Assembly: GCA_019749835.1 (NCBI GenBank)
Contig: JAIEPJ010000138.1
Location: 1 to 41,892, forward strand
Reading direction: 5' to 3'
DNA length: 41,892 nt
Origin: Phreatobacter sp.
GTDB taxonomy: Bacteria; Pseudomonadota; Alphaproteobacteria; Rhizobiales; Phreatobacteraceae
The position numbers and the translations under genes are program-made. Below are positions 34,170 through 41,892 of this stretch, one piece after another. Numbering within the stretch: the first letter of the stretch is position 1; each line of letters opens with the position of its first letter. The notes beneath the pieces are model-generated. The model was not told the origin of the DNA. It made no database searches and saw nothing but the letters and a program-made list of their open reading frames with translations.

Positions 34170-36056
34170 TCAGCGGGCATCGGCCGTACCGCCGACCGCC
34201 CGGTTGAGCAGCGTGCGGTTGACGCTGGAGCCGAAGTCCCGCTGCAGCCGGGCGATATATTGCGCGAGGACGTCGTCCTCGATCGATTGCGAGAGCTGGT
34301 CGCGTGTCCGCTCGTCCAGCGTGGCATCCGCCGGCAGGGCGACCTCGGTCGTCACGAAGACGATGCGGTCGATGCCGTCGGCAGCGGGAGCATTGGCGCT
34401 CTGACCCTGGGCGGTGGCAAAGAGCATCTGGATGGCGCTGGCGCCCCAGACGCCGTCGGTGGCGCTGCGCCGGACGGCGGGGGTGGTCTTCACCTCGAGG
34501 CCCGCCGCCTGGGCGAGCTCGGCCAGCGGCTTGCCCTCGCGCAGGGCCGTCGCCATGACGTCGGCGGCCTTGCCGATGCGGATCTTGACCTCGTCCTCGC
34601 GCCAGCGCGCCTCGGCCTGGGACCGCACCTCGTCGAGCGTGCGGTCGCGGGCGGGGGTGACGGCAGCGACCTCGTACCAGACCCACAGGCCGCTGGTCCG
34701 GTTGTTGACCGGCTCGTTTTCCAGGCCGACCTCGGCGCGGAAGGCGGTGGGCAGGAAATCGGCGGCGCCGGGCAGGTTGAGCTGCACCTCGGCGGGATCA
34801 CGGCCCTGCAGGTCCACGGCATCGACGGTGGTGACGGTGAGGCCGACCTTGGCGGCGATATCGGTCAGCGGCAGCCCGGAGGAGCGCTCCTTCTCGATGC
34901 GGTCGTGCAGGTCGTTGACGGCGTTGCGGGCCATGGTCGTGGCGATGGTCATGCGCGCCTGCTCCATCGCCTGGCCCTCGTTGAAGGGCTCGATGGCGGT
35001 CACCCGCAGCAGCACGGTGCCGAAGCGGCCGCGAACCGGCTCGCTGACCGCACCGGCGGCGAGGGCAAAGGCGACGTCGCGCACGGCCGGATCGGCAATC
35101 TGGCTGCGGGAGAGATTTCCAAGGGTCAGGTCGGCCTCGGCGACATTGCGCTCTTTCGCGAGGTCATCGAAGGAGACGCCGCCCTTCAGGCGCTCGGCGG
35201 CGGCCTGGGCCTCCTCGGCCGTCGGGAAGGCAAGCTGCTGGACGGTGCGGCGCTCGGCGACCTCCCGCAGGCGTGCGACCTCCTCGGCGACCTGCTCGTC
35301 AGGCACCTGCTGGAAGCCGAGCTGTTCCTGCGGCGACAGCGTGAGCAGCACCAGCTTGCGGTATTCCGGGGCGCGGAACATCGCCTTGTTGGTATCGAAA
35401 TAGGCCTGCAGCGTCGCTGCATCGGGGGTGGGGACCTCGCCGGCCTGGGCCGCGCCGAGCACGACATACTGGGCCTGACGGGTCTCGTTCTGGAACCGCG
35501 TCATCGCGTCGATCAGCACGCGCGGCGTTCCGAGCTTTTCTGAAACAGCGCCGGCGATCTGCTGGCGCACCGCAAGCCGGCGCTCCTGCTCGATGAAGGT
35601 CTGCTCGGTGAAGCCGAACTGGCGCAGCACCTCGGTGAAGGCGGTGCGGTCGAACTGGCCAGTCGGGCCACGGAACTGCGGCGTCGAGACGATGCGGGCG
35701 CGGATCGTCTCGTCGTCGATGCCGAGGCCGAGCTGGCGGCCGCGTTCGTCAAGCGTGGCCTCCGTGACAAGCTGGTTGAGGACGCGCTGGTCGATGCCGA
35801 ACTGGCGGGCCTGGTCGGGGGTGATGCCGCGGCCGACCATGCGGCCGAGATTCTGCACCTCGCGGTTATAGGCGCTCTGGAAGTTCTGGACCGAGATCTG
35901 CGTGCCGCCGACACTGGCGAGGGTCGTCGCCGTGCCGCCACGGAAGATGTCGCCGATCCCCCAGACGGCGAAGGACAGCACAAGGATGCTCATCAGGGCG
36001 ATGAGGATGAAGCGGGCGAAGCCCTTCTCGAAGGCGCTGCGAAGGCCGGTCAACAT
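34170..36056 (-). CDS. ppiD: Inner-membrane peptidyl-prolyl isomerase, PpiD-like
   Basis: PpiD-type chaperones are anchored in the inner membrane and help fold proteins leaving the Sec channel. The 628-residue protein has one N-terminal membrane helix (about 15-35: RFILIALMSILVLSFAVWGIG), then a SurA-N-like chaperone region (about 45-160) with VGGTQISVQNFQSAYNREV. A parvulin-type isomerase domain sits in the middle (about 225-350), which is degenerate, as in many PpiD proteins. Long helical C-terminal regions follow. The ATG at 36056 is divergent from tpiA. The stop is 24 bases before trpE, an arrangement common in Rhizobiales. Confidence 0.93.
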   Translation of the reverse strand: MLTGLRSAFEKGFARFILIALMSILVLSFAVWGIGDIFRGGTATTLASVGGTQISVQNFQSAYNREVQNLGRMVGRGITPDQARQFGIDQRVLNQLVTEATLDERGRQLGLGIDDETIRARIVSTPQFRGPTGQFDRTAFTEVLRQFGFTEQTFIEQERRLAVRQQIAGAVSEKLGTPRVLIDAMTRFQNETRQAQYVVLGAAQAGEVPTPDAATLQAYFDTNKAMFRAPEYRKLVLLTLSPQEQLGFQQVPDEQVAEEVARLREVAERRTVQQLAFPTAEEAQAAAERLKGGVSFDDLAKERNVAEADLTLGNLSRSQIADPAVRDVAFALAAGAVSEPVRGRFGTVLLRVTAIEPFNEGQAMEQARMTIATTMARNAVNDLHDRIEKERSSGLPLTDIAAKVGLTVTTVDAVDLQGRDPAEVQLNLPGAADFLPTAFRAEVGLENEPVNNRTSGLWVWYEVAAVTPARDRTLDEVRSQAEARWREDEVKIRIGKAADVMATALREGKPLAELAQAAGLEVKTTPAVRRSATDGVWGASAIQMLFATAQGQSANAPAADGIDRIVFVTTEVALPADATLDERTRDQLSQSIEDDVLAQYIARLQRDFGSSVNRTLLNRAVGGTADAR

Positions 36057-36222
36057 GCCGGGCGGGTCTCCTGCGGGCGGCGACGAGGGCCGCGAGGGGG
36101 CGAAAAAGTCGGCGGAGCATAGTGACGGCGCCCCTGAGGGGCAAGCATGGCAGGTGGTGCCGTTCTGCGGCTTCTGCTAGGCAGCCGGCCATTCCATTTT
36201 CATCACTCTCGGGGAGTTCGTC

Positions 36223-36975
36223 ATGGGTGTGCGCCCGCTCGTCGCCGGCAACTGGAAAATGAACGGCAGCCGTGCCGCGCTGAAGGAACTGGTGGCTCTC
36301 GCCGAGGGCTATGACGCCAGCCTGCGCGCCAAGGTCGACCTGATGATCTGCCCGCCAGCGCCGCTGGTCTTCACGGCTGCGGCGACCGCCCTCGGCTCGC
36401 GCGTCGCCATCGGCGGCCAGGACTGCCATCCCGAAGCCTCCGGCGCCTTCACCGGCGAGGTTTCCGCCGAGATGCTGGCCGATGCGGGGGCGACGGCGGT
36501 GATCGTCGGCCATTCCGAACGCCGGCAATATTTCAAGGAAACCGATGGGCTGGTGGCCGCCAAGGCCGCCGCGGCGCTGCGCGCCGGTCTGGTCGCCATT
36601 GTCTGCGTCGGCGAAACGCGCGAGGAGCGCGAGGCCGGCAAGGCGCTGACGGTGGTCGGGCGACAGGTGGCGCGCTCGGTTCCCGAACAGGCGACGCCGG
36701 CGACCATCATCGTCGCCTATGAACCGGTCTGGGCCATCGGCACGGGCCTGACCCCGACGGCTGGCGATGTCGCCGAGGTCCATGCCCTGATCCGCCGCAA
36801 GCTGGTCTCCCGCCACGGCAAGCAGGCCGCGGGCATCCGCATCCTCTATGGCGGGTCGGTGAAGCCGGCCAATGCGAAGGAACTGATGGCGGTCGAGAAT
36901 GTCGACGGCGCGCTGGTCGGCGGGGCGAGTCTGAAGGCTGCCGACTTCCTGGCCATCGCGGCCGCCTATCGCTGA
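36223..36975 (+). CDS. tpiA: Triose-phosphate isomerase
   Basis: TpiA interconverts dihydroxyacetone phosphate and glyceraldehyde-3-phosphate in glycolysis and gluconeogenesis. The 250-residue (beta/alpha)8 protein has all catalytic residues: K12 in GNWKMNG, the histidine near 97 in IVGHSERR and the glutamate near 168 in [10 protein letters not shown], plus the phosphate loop LYGGSVKP and VGGASL. GGGGAG-like GGGGAGTTCGTC places a ribosome site 6 bases before the ATG at 36223. Divergent from ppiD, with a 166-base shared promoter region. The next gene starts 10 bases downstream. Confidence 0.97.
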   Translation: MGVRPLVAGNWKMNGSRAALKELVALAEGYDASLRAKVDLMICPPAPLVFTAAATALGSRVAIGGQDCHPEASGAFTGEVSAEMLADAGATAVIVGHSERRQYFKETDGLVAAKAAAALRAGLVAIVCVGETREEREAGKALTVVGRQVARSVPEQATPATIIVAYEPVWAIGTGLTPTAGDVAEVHALIRRKLVSRHGKQAAGIRILYGGSVKPANAKELMAVENVDGALVGGASLKAADFLAIAAAYR

Positions 36976-36985
36976 GGATGCGCGC

Positions 36986-38401
36986 ATGACCCAGACCGGC
37001 GGCGGAAGCTTCAGGATCCTCCTCTGGATCGTCGCCGTCGGCTTCTTCATGCAGACGCTGGATTCCACCATCGTCAACACTGCGCTGCCGTCCATGGCGC
37101 GGGCGCTCGGCGAAAGCCCGCTGAGCATGCACTCGGTGATCATCGCCTATTCGCTCACCATGGCCATGCTGATCCCGGCCTCGGGCTGGCTCGCCGACCG
37201 TTTCGGCAGCCGCAACGTCTTCATCGCGGCCACCGTGCTGTTCACCGTCGGCTCGGTGGCCTGCGCCGCTTCCACGACGCTTACGCAACTGGTCCTGTCG
37301 CGCATCGTGCAGGGCGCCGGCGGTGCGATGCTGCTGCCGGTGGGCCGCCTTGTGGTGCTGCGCAACGTGCCGCGCGACCAGTTCCTCCCGGCCATGAGCT
37401 TCGTCGCCATTCCCGGCCTGATCGGGCCCCTGATCGGCCCGACGCTCGGCGGCTGGCTGGTGCAGACGGCCTCCTGGCACTGGATCTTCCTGATCAACTT
37501 GCCGGTCGGCCTTGTCGGCGTGGTGCTGACCGTCCTCTACATGCCGGAAAGCCGCAATCCCGGCGTCGGGCGCTTCGACACGCTCGGCTATCTCATGCTG
37601 TCGCTCGGCATGGTGGCGCTGTCCTTCTCGCTCGACGGGCTGACGGATTTCGGCTTCGAGCGGGCGACGGTGCTGGTGCTCCTCGTCTTCGCCTTCGCGC
37701 TGATCGTCGGCTATTTCCTGCATGCCCAGCGCCATCCTGACCCTCTTTTTCCGCTGAGCCTGTTCCGCATCCACACCTACACGGTCGGTCTTCTCGGCAA
37801 TCTCTTTGCGCGCGTCGGTTCCGGGGCCATGCCCTTCCTCATACCGCTGCTGCTGCAGGTGGGCCTGGCGCGCAGTCCGGTCGAGGCCGGCATGATGATG
37901 CTCCCGGTCGCTGCCATGGCGATGACGGCGAAACGCGCCGTCACCCGGCTGATCACCCGCTATGGCTACCGGCGGTTTCTCGTCGTCAACACCCTGGTGC
38001 TCGGCTGCCTGCAGGCGGCCTTCGCCTTCATGCCCCTCCTGTCGCTGCCGGCGATGATCGTCCTTCTCGGCTGTTACGGGGCGGTCAACTCGTTCCAGTT
38101 CACGGCCATGAACACGGTGACGCTGCGCGATCTCGATCCGGCAGGGGCAGGGAGCGGCAACAGCCTGTTCTCGATGGTCCAGATGCTGTCCATGAGCCTC
38201 GGTGTGACGGTGGCCGGGGCGCTGCTTGCGACCTTCACGACCCATTTTTCCGGGGGAATCGCCGGCTCGGCGGTCCCCGCCTTTCAGGCCACCTTCGTGA
38301 CCATCGGCCTCATCACCACCGCCTCGGCCTGGATCTTCTGGCATATCGATCCCGGGGTCTCGGGCGGGGGCAGGGCCGTGCAGTCCGACGAGGCTGGCTG
38401 A
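36986..38401 (+). CDS. MFS transporter, DHA2 drug:H+ antiporter type (MdtD-like)
   Basis: The 471-residue protein has about 14 predicted membrane helices, as in the DHA2 branch of the major facilitator superfamily. It shows motif C-like and motif A patterns: GWLADRFGSRNVF (loop 2-3), LSRIVQGAGGAMLLPVGR (helix 4) and the family's LDSTIVNTALPSMARALG in helix 1. The sequence is closest in style to MdtD. Substrates cannot be told from sequence; export of small organic molecules driven by protons is likely. It begins 10 bases after tpiA, so it may be co-transcribed. A GC-rich stem, GGCGGGG (38435-38441) with CCCCGCC (38450-38456), follows it. Confidence 0.9.
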   Translation: MTQTGGGSFRILLWIVAVGFFMQTLDSTIVNTALPSMARALGESPLSMHSVIIAYSLTMAMLIPASGWLADRFGSRNVFIAATVLFTVGSVACAASTTLTQLVLSRIVQGAGGAMLLPVGRLVVLRNVPRDQFLPAMSFVAIPGLIGPLIGPTLGGWLVQTASWHWIFLINLPVGLVGVVLTVLYMPESRNPGVGRFDTLGYLMLSLGMVALSFSLDGLTDFGFERATVLVLLVFAFALIVGYFLHAQRHPDPLFPLSLFRIHTYTVGLLGNLFARVGSGAMPFLIPLLLQVGLARSPVEAGMMMLPVAAMAMTAKRAVTRLITRYGYRRFLVVNTLVLGCLQAAFAFMPLLSLPAMIVLLGCYGAVNSFQFTAMNTVTLRDLDPAGAGSGNSLFSMVQMLSMSLGVTVAGALLATFTTHFSGGIAGSAVPAFQATFVTIGLITTASAWIFWHIDPGVSGGGRAVQSDEAG

Positions 38402-38506
38402 CGGCGCCGCGCCTCCCCATATCCGGGCCGGCGCGGCGGGGTAGGCAAGCCCCGCCCGATCGTGTAGAGACGCCCATTCTTTCGAGCCAAGGACAATTGC
38501 GCGGCC

Positions 38507-38917
38507 ATGCAGTCCGTCATTCTCGTCGTTCACCTGATGATCGTGCTCGCACTGATCGTCGTGGTCCTCCTTCAGCGCTCCGAAGGCGGCGGCCTCGGCA
38601 TGGGCGGCGGCGGCGGCAACTTCATGTCCTCGCGCGGCTCCGGCAACGTCCTGACGCGGGCGACGGCCATCCTGGCCACGGGCTTCTTCATCACCTCCAT
38701 CACGCTGGCCTATCTGGCGACGCAGGCCCGCGGGCCGCGTTCGCTGCTGGACCAGCCGGCGGCCACGGCTCCGGCGACGCCGGGCGTTCCGGCCGCTCCC
38801 GCCACGCCGCAGGTCCCGCAGTCCGGCGGCGGACAGGGCGGTACCGGCATGCTCGAGGGCCTGCGCGGCCTGTCGCAGCCGCCGGCCGCACCCGCTGCAC
38901 CGGCGCCGCGTCCCTGA
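38507..38917 (+). CDS. secG: Preprotein translocase subunit SecG
   Basis: SecG is the two-helix partner of SecYE in the inner-membrane protein-export channel. The 136-residue protein has helix 1 (about 3-22: VILVVHLMIVLALIVVVLLQ), the conserved RSEGGGLGMGGGGG loop, and helix 2 (about 50-70: TRATAILATGFFITSITLAYLA). The C-terminal 60 residues are an Ala/Pro/Gly-rich tail longer than in E. coli SecG, which is common in alphaproteobacteria. The start at ATG 38507 is supported by the helix 1 position, although the ribosome site is weak. A strong terminator lies 92 bases downstream. Confidence 0.95.
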   Translation: MQSVILVVHLMIVLALIVVVLLQRSEGGGLGMGGGGGNFMSSRGSGNVLTRATAILATGFFITSITLAYLATQARGPRSLLDQPAATAPATPGVPAAPATPQVPQSGGGQGGTGMLEGLRGLSQPPAAPAAPAPRP

Positions 38918-39009
38918 GCGCCGCATTTTAGTTGGGGACGGGCCGACGAAGTCGGTTTCCGCCCATTGCATGCCGACTTTGCCGGCGGCAAGCACGAAGA
39001 TCCGAGACA

Positions 39010-39033
39010 GGGCCGGGAAACCGGCCCTTTTTT
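39010..39033 (+). terminator. Intrinsic terminator downstream of secG
   Basis: GGGCCGG (39010-39016) and CCGGCCC (39021-39027) form a 7-base stem capped by the stable GAAA tetraloop, followed by TTTTTT (39028-39033). It separates the tpiA-MFS-secG transcript from pyrG. Confidence 0.93.
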
Positions 39034-39094
39034 GTGGGGGACAAGACGCAGTCCGTCTGTCGCCCCGCTGTCCGAATCGGTCGTTGCGCCTTAA

Positions 39095-40734
<1,640 letters not shown>

Positions 40735-40735
<1 letters not shown>

Positions 40736-41082
40736 TGAAACCGGTCGCGGTCGTCGGCTCGGCCCTGATCCTGACGGCCGGCGCCATCGTCGCCTTTGTC
40801 ATCTGGACCGGCGGCGACTGTGCGGGCGCGCCCGTCTATCGCAGCGTCCAGGCCTGCACCGCCGGTGGAATCGACGCAGCCCGGTGCGCGGCGCTGATGG
40901 GCGAGGCCGATCGGCGCCTGTTACAGAACGGCCCCGTCTTCGACATGCGGCAGCAATGCGAGGACCGCTACCTTTCCTGCCAGCCCGCCAGCGGCGCCAC
41001 CGGATTCGTTCCGCGCGCCAGCGGCTTCTGCGTCAGGCAGGGGCCACCGGAGGTGGTGGTGCCGGTCTTCGGGCGAGGCTAG
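40735..41082 (+). CDS. DUF1190 family membrane-anchored protein (YgiB-like)
   Basis: The 115-residue protein has an N-terminal signal-anchor (about 4-24) and a compact outer part with six cysteines (29, 41, 51, 75, 82, 99). The run VYRSVQACTAGGIDAARCAALM and then FDMRQQCEDRYLSC follows the DUF1190 pattern of E. coli YgiB (C...C........AP.F....C...F...C). Function is unknown; in E. coli, genes of this family sit beside glutathionylspermidine-synthetase-like and DUF350 genes. The ATG overlaps the pyrG stop (TGATG). A DUF350 gene follows after 53 bases. Confidence 0.82.
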
Positions 41083-41135
41083 CGGGCGGCCCGGACCGCG
41101 ACTAGCCTGTGGCGGCAACGGTTTGGGAGGGGCTC

Positions 41136-41543
41136 GTGGTCATTACGGAATATCTGTCGGGGTTTCCGGCTTTCTTGGCGCATTATGTGCTGGCCGTGCT
41201 GTTCCTCGTCATTTTCGGCGCCATCTACACGAAGATCACCCATCACAACGAGTTCGCGCTGATCCGGCAGGGCAATACGGCTGCGGCGATCTCGCTCGCC
41301 GGCAGCCTGATCGGTTTCTCCCTGCCGCTGGCGGCCTCGGTCGAGTTTTCCGTCTCGATCCTCGACAACACGCTCTGGGCCACCGTCTCGCTGATCGTCC
41401 AGATCGCCATCTATTACCTCGCGCGGCTCATCATCGACGATCTCAGCGGGCGGATCGAGCGGCAGGAAATCTCCGCCGGCATCTGGCTCGCCGCCGTCTC
41501 GGTCACCGGCGGCCAACTCGCCGCCGCCTCGATGACGACGTGA
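41136..41543 (+). CDS. DUF350 family membrane protein (YjfL-like)
   Basis: The 135-residue protein has four predicted membrane helices (about 12-31, 46-66, 75-97 and 110-130) and the DUF350 pattern of repeated two-helix units with short loops, including TKITHHNEFALIRQGNTAAAISLAGSLIGF. The GTG at 41136 is preferred because GGGAGGGG (41125-41132) lies just upstream; an in-frame GTG at 41109 would add nine residues without a ribosome site. DUF350 proteins have no proven activity. It lies between two DUF1190-like genes, and DUF1190 and DUF350 genes also neighbour each other in E. coli (yjfM and yjfL). Confidence 0.85.
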   Translation: MVITEYLSGFPAFLAHYVLAVLFLVIFGAIYTKITHHNEFALIRQGNTAAAISLAGSLIGFSLPLAASVEFSVSILDNTLWATVSLIVQIAIYYLARLIIDDLSGRIERQEISAGIWLAAVSVTGGQLAAASMTT

Positions 41544-41553
41544 GGAGGCACCC

Positions 41554-41892
41554 ATGGCGGACCCAAAGCCTCCCTTCGGCAAGCGGCAGAAGCGCAATCT
41601 CCCGAAGCCGCAGGTGAGGGTGGAGGCTGCGGCGCCCCCGGCGCAGAAGCGCTCGCTGCTGCTCGGTCCCGTCGGCATCGGCACTGCGGCGCTGCTCGGC
41701 ATCGGTGCCATCACGGCCACCAACGGCTTCGGTGTCGGTGGCACCCGCCCCGACTGCACGGCAAGCCAGATCGCGGTATCGATCACCCAATGCGAGGCGA
41801 TCCAGTCGGGACCGCAATGCGGTGCGGCCTTCGCCCGCGGCGCCCAGGCCGTCGGACTGACCCGGAGGGGAACGTCGGGACCCTGGTCCATC
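41554..41892 (+). CDS. DUF1190-like membrane protein, N-terminal part only
   Basis: The frame runs off the right edge of the window after 113 residues. It starts at ATG 41554, 10 bases after the DUF350 stop, with GAGGAGG upstream. A basic, proline-rich N-terminus (PFGKRQKRNLPKPQ) is followed by a membrane helix (about 34-54). Then come three cysteines, C68, C80 and C89, spaced almost as in the DUF1190 gene upstream (11 and 8 residues between them, against 11 and 9). It is probably a paralogue of that protein. The rest of the gene lies outside the window. Confidence 0.6.
   Translation, partial: MADPKPPFGKRQKRNLPKPQVRVEAAAPPAQKRSLLLGPVGIGTAALLGIGAITATNGFGVGGTRPDCTASQIAVSITQCEAIQSGPQCGAAFARGAQAVGLTRRGTSGPWSI

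Overview
This 41.9 kb, GC-rich window looks like the chromosome of an alphaproteobacterium of the order Hyphomicrobiales (Rhizobiales). The evidence is a complete 14-gene nuo operon with separate nuoC and nuoD, the order nuoN-birA-RNase J-methylmalonyl-CoA epimerase-DUF1467-proS, the short editing-domain-free prolyl-tRNA synthetase, and the ppiD-trpE / tpiA-secG-pyrG neighbourhood. Genus and species cannot be fixed from the sequence alone. I saw no insertion sequence, prophage, CRISPR array, tRNA or rRNA.

Layout. 1-159: start of a minus-strand unknown gene, cut by the window edge. 160-775: non-coding, upstream of nuoA. 776-17368: nuoA-N, all on the plus strand and mostly translationally coupled. 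Four extra genes interrupt the nuo order: a lipoprotein, a 60-residue ORF and a proline-rich membrane protein between nuoF and nuoG, and an 85-residue two-helix membrane protein between nuoH and nuoI. 17517-20721: birA, RNase J, mce and a DUF1467 gene. 20722-21235: a structured non-coding stretch with a strong intrinsic terminator ahead of proS. 21236-23446: proS, a GNAT acetyltransferase and an SMR transporter. 23615-24718 (minus): an exported Kelch-type beta-propeller protein. 24861-26342 (plus): a VWA-like protein followed by a membrane-anchored J-domain protein whose J domain resembles mitochondrial Tim14/Pam18. 26373-27977 (minus): a D-Ala-D-Ala carboxypeptidase with a SPOR domain. 28406-28744: a phasin with a readable promoter, a probable PhaR operator and a terminator. 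28824-30029 (minus): an orphan TadG-like VWA protein. 30208-36056 (minus): a ppiD-trpE-trpG-trpD-trpC operon. 36223-40735 (plus): tpiA, an MFS exporter, secG and pyrG. 40735-41892: a DUF1190 protein, a DUF350 membrane protein and the start of a second DUF1190-like protein, cut by the window edge.

How the genes work together. Most of the window is housekeeping: respiratory Complex I, RNA decay, tryptophan synthesis, protein export and folding, CTP synthesis and glycolysis. The parts that deserve a closer look are the extra genes inside the nuo operon, the histidine-rich loop of NuoL and the helix-hairpin-helix tail of NuoE, the Tim14-like J protein paired with a VWA protein, the structured DUF1467-proS spacer, and the DUF1190/DUF350 cluster.
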